DNA of 12,513 nt from Thermoplasmata archaeon (GTDB lineage: Archaea; Thermoplasmatota; Thermoplasmata; Thermoplasmatales; Thermoplasmataceae). Each line of letters begins with the position of its first letter. Position 1 is the stretch's first letter. Shown here in pieces: positions 1 through 7,944 of this stretch. Both the position numbers and the translations under genes were made by a program. Below the pieces are notes generated by a model that saw only the letters and a list, made by a program, of their open reading frames with translations, was not told the DNA's origin and made no database searches. The DNA lies in NCBI GenBank assembly GCA_021827885.1, contig JAKAUD010000206.1, positions 1-12,513 of the forward strand, in the 5' to 3' direction.

Positions 1-699
1 TCCCCTATTTCTGCGACTATTCCAAGGGCGGTGTAATAGTGTATGCCGGGTATGGTCATGAGCAGCCTGGCATCATCCCTGTCCTTTGCTATGAGAGCCA
101 GCTGCGACTGAAGCTGCTCCTCCATGCCCACGAGAGACTTGACCTGCTGAAGGCAGAGAAACATGTTGTGCTTCTCGTGACTGGATAAGGGCAGTGCATT
201 GAGCCTTCTCAGTCCCTTGACACCAAACCAGCCCGAAATGCCTGTCATCTCCGTGTCCAGGAACCTCCTGGACACGAGTGCGTGTATCTGGTTCTTCACA
301 AGCGACAGTTTGTGGACTGTCCCTTCTCTGCCTCGCTATGCGCCACAGCATTTCAATGTCAGGCGGCGGAACATAACATTCCGGCAGGAATCCAGTCCTG
401 TACAGATGTGCCAGTGTTTCCGCATCTCTCTTGTCAGTCTTCACCTGAGCCTTCGCACCCATTGCCACCATGTTCGGTGCAGCCATGTGCGGCTCCCTTC
501 CTTCTGCAATGAGAAAGGAGGCAACCGCCTTCCCCATTGTGCCTGCCTCGAGCACAACAGGCATGTTTCCATATTGTTTCAGCTCATTCACAATCCCTTC
601 CCTTGTTGTAGGGAATCTCCAAGTTCCCGCATCACTGCCTACGTAGGAGGCGGTGATGGTCCTCTTGTGCACATCGAGTGCAACACATTCTGGAACCAT
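1..699 (-). pseudogene. IS110-family DEDD transposase, frameshifted and 3'-truncated by window edge
   Basis: IS110 transposases carry a RuvC-like DEDD catalytic domain and a C-terminal Transposase_20 domain with a serine nucleophile. The ATG at 699 is preceded by AGGAAGTGAT, a near-perfect archaeal Shine-Dalgarno sequence. From it the product reads MVPECVALDVHK, then VLEAGTMGKA, then KTDKRDAETLAHL, which supplies the D, E, D, D residues. Near 318-335 the reading frame changes. In the original frame the protein degenerates, while the frame one base downstream continues with a good IS110 sequence (VKNQIHALVSRRF, later PGIHYYTALGIVAEIG, the conserved Transposase_20 core) to the left edge. The C-terminal serine motif lies outside the window. 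A single indel therefore splits the gene, unless it is a sequencing error or a recoding site. Confidence 0.85.
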
Positions 700-704
700 T
701 TCAT

Positions 705-870
705 CACTTCCTGAAACCGGCCCGGGTCTCGACATACTCCCGTACGTCCTTGACGGACAGATGGACCCGTCGTTGGGGCAGCCATACTTTTTGACGCGCA
801 TATTGCGCAAGTGATTCAACGGCCGCCCAGGCTCGGTTCTTGGAACCCCCGAGGAGGTTCCTGAGTAAAG
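705..870 (-). ncRNA. Candidate IS110 bridge RNA / structured left-end leader
   Basis: IS110-group elements encode a structured bridge RNA in the non-coding left end just upstream of the transposase; it pairs with donor and target DNA. Here the leader upstream of the ATG at 699 can form several stems: 842-849 with 854-861 (eight pairs including one G-U, four-base loop), 796-800 with 804-808 (GCGCA/TGCGC, three-base loop) and 746-749 with 755-758 (GTCC/GGAC, five-base loop). The position, length and density of hairpins fit a bridge RNA. The loop guide segments cannot be assigned because the IS110 core and target flanks are not both visible. Confidence 0.45.
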
Positions 871-883
871 GAGGTTTTCACGT

Positions 884-1729
884 CTACTTTGCCGGGTAAA
901 GAATTGATGGTTCCACCTCCTTACCATGCCCTCTCATCCATTTTCTGTAGTACTCGTTCGGTGTCATGTGCCAGAGTGCCGAATGTAGTCTGACGTTATT
1001 GTAGTCGCAGAATGCCTTCTCTATGCATTCAGCGGCTTCCTCAAAGCTGTTGAACTCCATCGGCCAGATGTACTCTGTCTTCAGCGTGCTGTGAAACGAC
1101 TCAATGTGCCCGTCCTGTTCAGGTGTGCTCACCTGGATGAACTCCTGTCTTATGCCCAGTGCTTTGACGGAATCCATGAACTCGTCGGATGTGAACTGCG
1201 AGCCGTTGTCTGAACGCAGCATCAGCTGCGTTGTGTCCCTGCCGTCAACGGCATTCACCAGACTGTCAATTGCATTGCGCCTTCTCATGTTCCTGGAGAA
1301 GGTATACGCAAGCCACTGCCTCGTGAAGACGTCCAGGTGGTTGAACAGGTAACCCCATCTGTCGGTGCCGCACCATATGTATGTGATGTCTGTTTCCCAC
1401 AGCTGGTCAGGAGCTGTGGGTACGAACACCGGCTTTGCAGTGTTGGCTGCGGCTCTTTCTCTCTTCCTGGCAGGCAGCGTCCAGTCCATTGCCCTCATGA
1501 TGCGCTGTACAGCCTTCCTGTTCAGCCTGGTGCCGTTGCGGCGTATTGACGCCGCAACTCTCCTGGAACCGTAGAATGGCCTGTCCTCCACCACTTTCCT
1601 GACAAGCTCGATGCTTTCAGGATTGAGTGGTCTGGCATTCTTTTCCGGTCTGTAGTACAAGGCATGTGTCGACAGGCCTGCAAGCCGGCAGGCCGCTCTC
1701 ATCGAATGCTGTGGTCTGAGCAATGTCAC
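884..1729 (-). CDS. IS3-family transposase OrfB (DDE integrase core)
   Basis: OrfB supplies the catalytic domain that cuts and joins the element ends. Over 281 residues it shows an N-terminal HTH_21-like region (about 30-85, with PFYGSRRVA and NRKAVQRIM) and an rve integrase core from about 100. The catalytic triad is visible as D114 (WETDITYI), D174 (LRSDNGSQF) and E210 (DGHIESFHSTLK); the 35-residue D-to-E spacing is the classic D35E. The start is GTG at 1729, with GGAGG just upstream, and it overlaps the orfA stop in TAGTG. It can be made by coupled initiation or as an OrfAB fusion by -1 frameshifting. The frame shows no internal disruption, unlike the second IS3 copy. Confidence 0.93.
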   Translation of the reverse strand: MTLLRPQHSMRAACRLAGLSTHALYYRPEKNARPLNPESIELVRKVVEDRPFYGSRRVAASIRRNGTRLNRKAVQRIMRAMDWTLPARKRERAAANTAKPVFVPTAPDQLWETDITYIWCGTDRWGYLFNHLDVFTRQWLAYTFSRNMRRRNAIDSLVNAVDGRDTTQLMLRSDNGSQFTSDEFMDSVKALGIRQEFIQVSTPEQDGHIESFHSTLKTEYIWPMEFNSFEEAAECIEKAFCDYNNVRLHSALWHMTPNEYYRKWMRGHGKEVEPSILYPAK

Positions 1730-2016
1730 TACCTCCCTCCTCTCCTCAGGAGTAGTGTTTTTTTAAATGCCTCGTTGGCGTGTGTCAGTTCTGCAACGAG
1801 CAGCTTGTACTCCTCAATCTCTTTGAGCAGCTGCTCATCAGGGTTCTCCTGTTCCTCGAACACATTCTTTCCGTTCTCGATGAACTCGTCTCTCCACCTG
1901 CAGAACAGCTGAGGGGACAGCTGATGCTTCCTGCATATGTCGGCGACGGACTTCCTTTCCGTGAAGTACTCCATTGCGATTGCAAACTTCTGATCAGGAG
2001 TCCATTTCCTGTACAT
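1729..2016 (-). CDS. IS3-family transposase OrfA (HTH DNA-binding subunit)
   Basis: OrfA binds the terminal repeats. The 95-residue product opens MYRKWTPDQKFAIAMEYF, has the HTH_Tnp_1 pattern SVADICRKHQLSPQLFCRWRDEF at about residues 23-45, and ends in a heptad-like helix (EEYKLLVAELTHANEAFKKTL) that would form the IS3 leucine zipper. I prefer the ATG at 2016 because GGAGGGG lies 7-13 nt upstream. An upstream in-frame ATG pair at 2056-2061 would add 15 lysine/glutamate-rich residues but has no Shine-Dalgarno. Near the end an A7 run is followed by a short CTCC/GGAG stem, a possible -1 slip site that would join this frame to OrfB. Confidence 0.88.
   Translation of the reverse strand: MYRKWTPDQKFAIAMEYFTERKSVADICRKHQLSPQLFCRWRDEFIENGKNVFEEQENPDEQLLKEIEEYKLLVAELTHANEAFKKTLLLRRGGR
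1733..1770 (-). promoter_or_regulatory. Candidate -1 frameshift signal with coupled start between IS3 orfA and orfB
   Basis: On the minus strand the sequence TTTAAAAAAAC is followed by CTCCTGAGGAG, a small palindrome, then by GGAGGGAGG and TAGTG. A -1 slip on the A run gives an open frame AAC ACT ACT CCT GAG that reaches the orfB GTG with no stop. IS3 elements are known to make the OrfAB transposase by -1 slippage on A-rich heptamers. The alternative use of a Shine-Dalgarno plus overlapping TAGTG start is equally readable here. The heptamer is not a perfect double-slip site in the zero frame. Confidence 0.5.
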
Positions 2017-2064
2017 CTTCTTCCCCTCCTTCTCCTTGCCTGATCGTTCCTTCGCCATCATTCA

Positions 2065-2115
2065 CACTAGCTTTTATCTTTATTCCTTCTGTTCTATAAT
2101 TTATCTTTGCTAGTG
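2065..2115. repeat. Inverted repeat CACTAGC/GCTAGTG enclosing direct repeats TTTATCTTT
   Basis: A perfect 7-bp inverted repeat (2065-2071 and 2109-2115) flanks 37 bp of AT-rich DNA. Inside it TTTATCTTT occurs twice, at 2073-2081 and 2100-2108. It lies exactly at the change from IS3 to host composition. It could be an element end, a protein-binding site or a remnant of insertion; the function is unknown. Confidence 0.4.
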
Positions 2116-2196
2116 ATTCAACTTCTGAAGGGTCCTCGCCAATTTCACCAGCATTCTGAAATAAGTGAAAGAAAAGAATCAATACTAGGGATAAAT

Positions 2197-2447
2197 ATGA
2201 GAGAATTATATGCAAGTAGGGTAAAAGATTTTGAAACAATTGATACGAAATTTAGCAGTAAGGTTACATCTAATGTAATAGAACTTTCAAAGGATAATCT
2301 GGAAAAAAATTATTTAACTATGAATCTATCAATAATATCTTATTCGAAGCCGAGACGATTTACGATAGACTTGCTTCATCAGCGAATATTTTATGGGCTT
2401 TATATGGTATTATGATGGCAATAATTGGGGAAGAATCTATGAAATAG
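2197..2447 (+). pseudogene. Small unknown ORF upstream of hsdS, apparently frameshifted at an A7 run
   Basis: I do not recognise this gene. From the ATG at 2197 (AGGG six bases upstream) one frame reads MRELYASRVKDFETIDTKFS to about 2303; after the A7 run at 2303-2309 the protein-like reading moves one frame, continuing LFNYESINNILFEAETIYDR and ending with a hydrophobic stretch (NILWALYGIMMAIIG) and TAG at 2445-2447. One extra A in the run would give a continuous product of about 83 residues with a possible C-terminal membrane helix. It ends 10 bp before hsdS on the same strand, so it would be the first visible gene of the hsd operon. Without the shift, the first frame continues to 2415 with an unconvincing tail. 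It does not look like the end of HsdM. Confidence 0.35.
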
Positions 2448-2457
2448 GTTTGCGATT

Positions 2458-3729
2458 ATGAACAATGATAGTGGTAAAATAGAAAGATTAGATAATTGGG
2501 AGAAACTAAAGATTAGGGAAGCTTGTTCTCAGATTTTTAGTGGGGGAACTCCAAATACCAACAAAAAAGAATATTGGAATGGTCCTTTTCCTTGGCTTTC
2601 GTCTGGAGAAACACGTAACAGATTCATTAGAAAGACAAATAATTCCATAACCGAATTAGGTGTTGAAAATTCCAGTACTAGGCTCGCCAAAGCCGGAAGT
2701 TCTGTTATTGCCTCAGCAGGGCAAGGTCACACTAGAGGTCAGGTTTCATACCTTTTGATTGATACTTATATTAATCAATCTCTCATAGCTCTTTTTCCGA
2801 AGGAAAGAAAGTTGGATTCAAAATTTCTTTTTTACATTTTAAACATGAAATATGAAAGACTTCGACAAATTTCTGATGATCATAGTATAAGAGGAAGTTT
2901 AACAACAAAAGTAATAGGTGAAGAAATTATTGAACTTCCTTCAATCCAAGAGCAGAGAGACATAGCCAAAATCCTCTCCGATCTCGATGCGAAAATAGAA
3001 CTCAACCAGAAGATGAGCAAAACCCTCGAAGCCATTGCACAGGCAATATTCAAGCACTGGTTCATTGACTTTGAATTCCCGAATGAAGAGGGGAAGCCAT
3101 ACAAATCAAGCGGAGGAGAGATGGTTGATTCTGAACTGGGGGAGATACCTAAAGATTGGGCTCTTAAAAAATTAGATGAGATAGCAAATTTCCTGAATGG
3201 ATTGCCTTTACAAAAGTATCCAGCGTCTACAGAAGATGATTACCTACCAGTCATAAAAATAAAAGAAATGAACTCTGGAATATCTGCTTCTTCGGACAAA
3301 GCAAGTCGCGATATACCTCCAGAGTATGTTGTTGAAAATGGGGATGTTCTATTCGCATGGTCTGGAAGCCTTGGAGTAATTATTTGGTGCAACGGAAAAG
3401 GGGCTCTCAATCAACACATCTTCAAAGTAAGTTCCAAAGAATATCCAAAATGGTTTTACTATCAATGGCTCTTACATTATCTCCCAGATTTCATAGAAAT
3501 TGCGAGAGATAAGGCGACTACTATGGGTCACATTCAAAGACACCACCTATCTGAATCATTAGTTGCCGTTCCTCACTCAAATACACTTGAAATTATGGAT
3601 AAAATTTTAAGCCCTATAATTGATAGAATTATCAATTTGAGGATTGAAAGCAGGACTTTGACAGAGGTAAGAGATTTGTTACTACCCCACCTCATTTCAG
3701 GTAAAATCAGGGTGCGATTGGAGGAATAA
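2458..3729 (+). CDS. hsdS: Type I restriction-modification specificity subunit HsdS
   Basis: HsdS is the DNA-recognition subunit that bridges HsdM and HsdR and sets the bipartite target sequence. The 423-residue length is normal. Layout: first target-recognition domain about 15-155 (IFSGGTPNTNKKEYW is a typical TRD opening), central helical spacer about 160-205 (IQEQRDIAKILSDLDAKIEL through FKHWFIDFEF), second TRD about 225-370 (LGEIPKDWALKKL opening), and C-terminal helix with TLTEVRDLLLPHLISGKIRV at about 400-419. The stop TAA is followed immediately by the hsdR ATG, so the two are co-transcribed. Both TRD-coding stretches are much more AT-rich than the spacer between them, which suggests TRD exchange. 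No hsdM is adjacent. Confidence 0.95.
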   Translation: MNNDSGKIERLDNWEKLKIREACSQIFSGGTPNTNKKEYWNGPFPWLSSGETRNRFIRKTNNSITELGVENSSTRLAKAGSSVIASAGQGHTRGQVSYLLIDTYINQSLIALFPKERKLDSKFLFYILNMKYERLRQISDDHSIRGSLTTKVIGEEIIELPSIQEQRDIAKILSDLDAKIELNQKMSKTLEAIAQAIFKHWFIDFEFPNEEGKPYKSSGGEMVDSELGEIPKDWALKKLDEIANFLNGLPLQKYPASTEDDYLPVIKIKEMNSGISASSDKASRDIPPEYVVENGDVLFAWSGSLGVIIWCNGKGALNQHIFKVSSKEYPKWFYYQWLLHYLPDFIEIARDKATTMGHIQRHHLSESLVAVPHSNTLEIMDKILSPIIDRIINLRIESRTLTEVRDLLLPHLISGKIRVRLEE

Positions 3730-6700
3730 ATGTCCAACGGGATGACAGAATCTGATGTTGAAGACCTTTTTTTAAAAATTCTTTCTGAAATAGGCTATTC
3801 CGTAAAATATGGCCCAGATATTTCACCTGGTGGAAATGAGCAGGAAAGGGAATACTCTGAGCCTATTCTACCTGAAAGACTGAGAGAAAGTCTTCAGCTG
3901 ATCAATCCAGAAATTCCAAGTGAGGCAGTTGAAGAAGCCATAAGGAAAATAAGAAAGAATGAAAGCCAGGATATAGTATCAAACAACCATGATTTCCACA
4001 ACCTTCTGGTCAACGGCATTGATGTACAATACAGGAGAAACGACGGGTCAATAAAGCATGACAAGGTCTTCTTATTTGATTTCAACCATATGGAAAATAA
4101 TGAATTCTTAGCAGTGAACCAGTTCACCATTGTTGAGGACAAGCACGAGAGGAGACCTGACATAGTCCTGTTTGTGAATGGCATTCCAGTTGTTCTCATA
4201 GAACTGAAGAATCCTGAGGACGAGAATGCCACCATATGGTCCGCATACAGGCAGATCCAGACCTATCTGAGTGAGATACCCTCAATATTCAGGTTCAATG
4301 AATTGTGCATAATCAGTGACGGCATTGATACAAGATATGGCACCATAACATCACCAAGGGAAAGGTACTCCCATTGGAAAACAGTGAACTATGAGAGACA
4401 GAAGGATCTGACACAGCTTGAAACACTCATAAGGGGATTGCTTTCTCCCTCCACACTCCTGGATGTTATAAGAAACTTCATTGTTTATGAGATTGATAAA
4501 TCAAACGGTGCTGTAAAGATATCAAAGAAGGTGGCTGCATACCAGCAGTACAATGCTACAAATAAAGCGATATTGTCAACAGTAAGGGCCATGGATTCCG
4601 ATCATAAGGGAGGCATAGTATGGCACACGCAGGGATCAGGAAAGAGCCTAACAATGGTCTTCTACACCGGGAAACTTGTATTGGAGCCTAAAATGGAGAA
4701 TCCCACCATAATCGTTATCACAGACAGAAACGATCTTGATGATCAGCTCTTCGGCACATTCGCAAGATGCCAGGAGTTATTGAGACAGGAACCTAAACAG
4801 GCAGATTCCCGTGATTCTTTAAAGTCACTGATAAATGTTGCATCAGGCGGCATTGTTTTTACCACAATACAGAAGTTCCTTCCTGAAGAGGGGAATGACT
4901 TCCCACTGTTATCGGAAAGAAAGAACATTGTTGTGATTGCGGATGAGGCTCACAGGAGTCAGTATGGTTTCAGGGCCGACATATCCAAGAAGGATGCAGA
5001 TATCAAATACGGATATGCAAAATATCTGAGGGATGCGGTCCCAAATGCAACATTCATAGGATTCACAGGTACACCCATTGAAAAGGAGGACCGATCAACA
5101 CCACAGGTCTTCGGCAAATACATTGACGTTTATGATGTGCAGCAGGCTGTTGAGGACGGATCCACTGTCCGGATATATTATGAAAGCAGGTTAGCCAAGA
5201 TAGATCTGAAACCGGAGGAGAGACCGTATATAGATGAGGAATTTGAAGAGGTAACAGAAGGAGAGGAGATATCCACAAGGGAGAAACTCAAGAGCAAGTG
5301 GGCAAGGGTCGAGGCTGTTGTCGGAAGCGAAAACAGGATCAGGACCATAGCCAGAGACATAGTGGAACACTGGGAATCCCGTTCTTCAGTGCTTGAGGGC
5401 AAAGCAATGATCGTCACAATGAGCAGGAGGATTGCCATTGAACTCCACAATGAGATCGTGAAGCTCAGGCCAGAATGGTATGATCCAGATGACGACAAAG
5501 GAAAGATAAAGGTCATAATGACCGGTTCTGCAGCAGATGGACCGGAATGGCAGGAACATATCCGCAATAAGCAGAGGAGGCAGCACCTTGCAGAGAGGAT
5601 GAAGGATCCGAATGATCCCCTCAATGTTGTTATTGTGAGGGACATGTGGCTCACAGGATTCGATGCCCCAAGCCTCCACACCATGTATATTGATAAGCCT
5701 ATGCAGGGTCACACCCTAATGCAGGCAATAGCAAGGGTGAACAGGGTATTCAGGGATAAACCAGGCGGTCTGGTTGTCGACTATCTAGGCTTTGCCTTTG
5801 AGCTTAAGAAAGCCTTATCGCAATACACTGAAGGTGATCGAAGGGAAACAGGCATACCCATGGATCAGGCCATAGCCATCATGGAGGAGAAATACGATAT
5901 CGTCACATCAATGTTCAACGGTTTAGATTACAGATCATTCTTCACGGATGATACAAAGCAGCGTATATCAATAATTGAGAGGGCAATGGATCATATCCTT
6001 TCCCAGGATGACGGCAAAGCGAGGTACATCGGGAACGTAACAGAACTAACAAAGGCATTTGCACTTGTTATTCCCGATCCTTCCGCCCTGAAGATCAGGG
6101 ATGATGTTGGTTTCTTCCAGGCTGTAAGATCAGCACTGATAAAGAACACGGAATCAAGAAGAGTGGATTCAGGTGAATCAGAAACAGCAATAAAGCAGAT
6201 ACTCTCTAAAGCTCTCGTTTCTGATCGTGTCATAGACATATTCGCCGCCGCAGGCCTGAACAAGCCCGACATATCAATACTGTCAGATGAGTTCCTTGCT
6301 GAAGTCAAAGACATGCCGCAGAGAAATCTTGCATTCGAGATGCTGAAGAAACTCCTGAATGATCAGATAAGGATGAGGCTCAGGAGGAACATTGTTCAGC
6401 AGAGATCGTTTCTTGATCTGTTGGAGAAGGCCATAAGGTCCTATAACAACAAGAGCATCGAAACCGCAGAGATTATTCAGGAGCTTATAGATCTAGCAAA
6501 GAAGCTCCGGGAGGAGCAGAAAAGGGGAAAGGATCTTGGCCTCAGTGAGGACGAAATCGCATTCTACGATGCTCTCGCAGATAACGAGAGTGCAAGACAA
6601 GTTCTTGGCGATGAAACTCTCCGGAAAATTGCAAGGGAACTTGTGGTCACGGTAAAGAAGAACATCACCATCGATTGGTCTGTCCGAGAGAGTGTCCAGG

Positions 6701-6825
6701 CAAAACTCAGGGTTATTGTAAAGAAGATCCTTAGGAAGTATGGGTACCCGCCGGACAAGCAGGAGAAAGCTACCATCACCGTCTTGGAGCAGGCAAAGTT
6801 ATTAGGGTATGAGTGGGTCAGTTAG
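3730..6825 (+). CDS. hsdR: Type I restriction enzyme ATPase/endonuclease subunit HsdR
   Basis: HsdR translocates DNA using ATP and cleaves it when bound to an M2S core. At 1031 residues it is full length. The N-terminal HSDR_N nuclease shows D144 in RPDIVLF and E158-L-K160 in IELKNP, the D...ExK site. The superfamily 2 motor follows: Walker A HTQGSGKS (residues 299-306), DEAH at 405-408, GFTGTP at 444-449, and motif [10 protein letters not shown] at 665-672. A long charged helical C-terminus, rich in KK/EE, would bind the MS core. The start is fixed by GGAGG seven bases upstream of the ATG that directly follows the hsdS stop. All catalytic residues checked are present, so the enzyme looks competent if a methylase subunit is supplied. 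Confidence 0.96.
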   Translation: MSNGMTESDVEDLFLKILSEIGYSVKYGPDISPGGNEQEREYSEPILPERLRESLQLINPEIPSEAVEEAIRKIRKNESQDIVSNNHDFHNLLVNGIDVQYRRNDGSIKHDKVFLFDFNHMENNEFLAVNQFTIVEDKHERRPDIVLFVNGIPVVLIELKNPEDENATIWSAYRQIQTYLSEIPSIFRFNELCIISDGIDTRYGTITSPRERYSHWKTVNYERQKDLTQLETLIRGLLSPSTLLDVIRNFIVYEIDKSNGAVKISKKVAAYQQYNATNKAILSTVRAMDSDHKGGIVWHTQGSGKSLTMVFYTGKLVLEPKMENPTIIVITDRNDLDDQLFGTFARCQELLRQEPKQADSRDSLKSLINVASGGIVFTTIQKFLPEEGNDFPLLSERKNIVVIADEAHRSQYGFRADISKKDADIKYGYAKYLRDAVPNATFIGFTGTPIEKEDRSTPQVFGKYIDVYDVQQAVEDGSTVRIYYESRLAKIDLKPEERPYIDEEFEEVTEGEEISTREKLKSKWARVEAVVGSENRIRTIARDIVEHWESRSSVLEGKAMIVTMSRRIAIELHNEIVKLRPEWYDPDDDKGKIKVIMTGSAADGPEWQEHIRNKQRRQHLAERMKDPNDPLNVVIVRDMWLTGFDAPSLHTMYIDKPMQGHTLMQAIARVNRVFRDKPGGLVVDYLGFAFELKKALSQYTEGDRRETGIPMDQAIAIMEEKYDIVTSMFNGLDYRSFFTDDTKQRISIIERAMDHILSQDDGKARYIGNVTELTKAFALVIPDPSALKIRDDVGFFQAVRSALIKNTESRRVDSGESETAIKQILSKALVSDRVIDIFAAAGLNKPDISILSDEFLAEVKDMPQRNLAFEMLKKLLNDQIRMRLRRNIVQQRSFLDLLEKAIRSYNNKSIETAEIIQELIDLAKKLREEQKRGKDLGLSEDEIAFYDALADNESARQVLGDETLRKIARELVVTVKKNITIDWSVRESVQAKLRVIVKKILRKYGYPPDKQEKATITVLEQAKLLGYEWVS

Positions 6826-6869
6826 ATCTAAGTCTTTAACCCCTTTAGTAACATGTTGTAAGGTAAAAT

Positions 6870-7679
6870 ATGAATGAGTATTACAAATCTTTACTTAGTA
6901 ACAAGGAGAAAATGCGGAATTCATTCAGTTGGATCTCGGATGAACAATTTGATTTTGTAAAACAAAATTTTCACGATCTTGAATGTGATCTAAAAGCTTT
7001 CATAAGTTATTCAAACAAAGATAAGGAAATTGCTGCGATGATTAAAAGTGCTCTTTCAAATTTGGGTATAAGTTCATTTTTGGCACATGAAGATATATCG
7101 CCTAGCCAAGATTGGCAGGGCGAAATAATTAATCAGCTGAATACTTGTAATATTTTTGTTCCACTCATAAATGAAAACTTCAAAGAATCCGAATGGACAT
7201 CTCAAGAAGCAGGGGCTGCGTTTATCAGGGCTATGCATATTGTTCCGGTATCAGTCCATTTGCCCAATCAACCTTTTATCGACCCCTATGGGTTTATATC
7301 AAAGTTCCAGGCTCTGAAATTGACGATTGATCCTGATATTTTAAGTACTTTCCCTGGTAGAATCGTATCGGACATCCAACATAAGATTGCCCAAGCTTTG
7401 AAATTAAAAAGTACTATTATCGAAAAAGTCAGAAACTGCTTCGTCAACTCTCTGGTTAACAGCATTTCTTTTGCAGACGCAAATAGTAAAGCAGAATCGA
7501 TCAGTCAGCTTGCTCCTTTCGGGAAACAAAGGTTAAGAATGATAGTATTTGCATATACCTTCAATGATCAAATTAGGAATGCAAACAGGGCCTCGGGATT
7601 GATAGAAAAATTAGTTAAAGATAACATAACAGAATTAGATGATATTGCAAGATCTATTTTTGAAGGTGATAAGCCATGA
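6870..7679 (+). CDS. TIR-domain protein, probable NAD-cleaving defence effector
   Basis: The 269-residue protein has a TIR domain at about residues 41-165: it opens with KAFISYSNKDKEIA, contains HEDISPSQDW (the BB-loop region), a hydrophobic strand NIFVPLINENF, and ESEWTSQEAGAAF, in which E113 is the expected catalytic glutamate of NADase TIRs. The C-terminal 100 residues are helical-looking and match no family I know. No signal peptide or membrane helix is visible. It starts 44 bp after hsdR on the same strand, with AAGGT before the ATG, so it probably belongs to the hsd transcript. Its DNA is AT-rich (about 30% GC in 7381-7440, hand count), unlike hsdR. TIR proteins in prokaryotic immunity deplete NAD or make signal nucleotides; that this one does so is inference. 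Confidence 0.85.
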   Translation: MNEYYKSLLSNKEKMRNSFSWISDEQFDFVKQNFHDLECDLKAFISYSNKDKEIAAMIKSALSNLGISSFLAHEDISPSQDWQGEIINQLNTCNIFVPLINENFKESEWTSQEAGAAFIRAMHIVPVSVHLPNQPFIDPYGFISKFQALKLTIDPDILSTFPGRIVSDIQHKIAQALKLKSTIIEKVRNCFVNSLVNSISFADANSKAESISQLAPFGKQRLRMIVFAYTFNDQIRNANRASGLIEKLVKDNITELDDIARSIFEGDKP

Positions 7680-7879
7680 TGGCTTTTAGTGATAGTCTGT
7701 ACTATTTACTTCTATATTCGTTCACGACCTTACAGAAACCTATATCTCATTCCGAAAATTTGGACACATGCTGTTATCGCAATAGAATTTTGAATGCTCC
7801 AAATTCTTCTCATAGTCGATTTTTTCTCGGACTATACAATCTACATTCCTGTGTACTGTTCCGGCCCTTAAATGCATAG
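7676..7879 (+). pseudogene. Possible 5' remnant of a gene coupled to the TIR gene, cut by the IS3 element
   Basis: The TIR stop and a new start overlap as ATGA at 7676-7679, a common sign of translational coupling in an operon. The first 30 or so codons read MMAFSDSLYYLLLYSFTTLQ and are plausible as a hydrophobic N-terminus. Later codons look random (cysteine- and serine-rich) and the reading ends at 7879, just inside the likely left end of the second IS3. It may be the head of a partner gene removed by the insertion, or chance. I do not recognise it. Confidence 0.3.
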
Positions 7880-7944
7880 ACAACATTGACCTATAAGCAA
7901 GTACAGGAAACAGCATACACAGTGGGTGGTACGGAGGGAGTACT

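Larger units (their letters stand above)
1..870 (-). mobile_element. IS110-family insertion sequence, 5' part, runs off left edge
   Basis: This segment contains the start and middle of an IS110-type transposase preceded by about 170 bp of non-coding, hairpin-rich DNA, the arrangement expected for an IS110 left end. The 3' part of the element lies outside the window. IS110 elements lack clear terminal inverted repeats, so the boundary at about 870 is inferred from the neighbouring IS3 orfB stop at 884 and is uncertain by tens of bases. The element abuts the IS3 copy directly, with no host gene between them. Confidence 0.75.
871..2061 (-). mobile_element. IS3-family insertion sequence, apparently intact coding region
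   Basis: The element carries the two overlapping reading frames typical of IS3: a helix-turn-helix orfA followed by a DDE integrase-core orfB. GC-rich coding DNA ends near 2061, where the flank turns AT-rich, and the other side meets the IS110 leader. I could not match a convincing pair of terminal inverted repeats or a target duplication, so both ends are approximate. Confidence 0.75.

Noticed and set aside
199..714. Plus-strand open frame of 171 codons
   Set aside because: It lies antisense to the IS110 transposase, whose DEDD motifs are clear; the antisense product has no recognisable pattern.
1994..2239. Minus-strand frame with a protein-like acidic stretch reading DPSEVESLAKINYRTEG
   Set aside because: It crosses from the AT-rich flank into IS3 sequence in a different frame from OrfA, has no ribosome site, and could at most be a fragment of a gene cut by the IS3; too little to call.
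5178..5684. Minus-strand open frame of 168 codons
   Set aside because: It is antisense to the helicase region of hsdR and is serine/leucine-rich as expected of a shadow frame.
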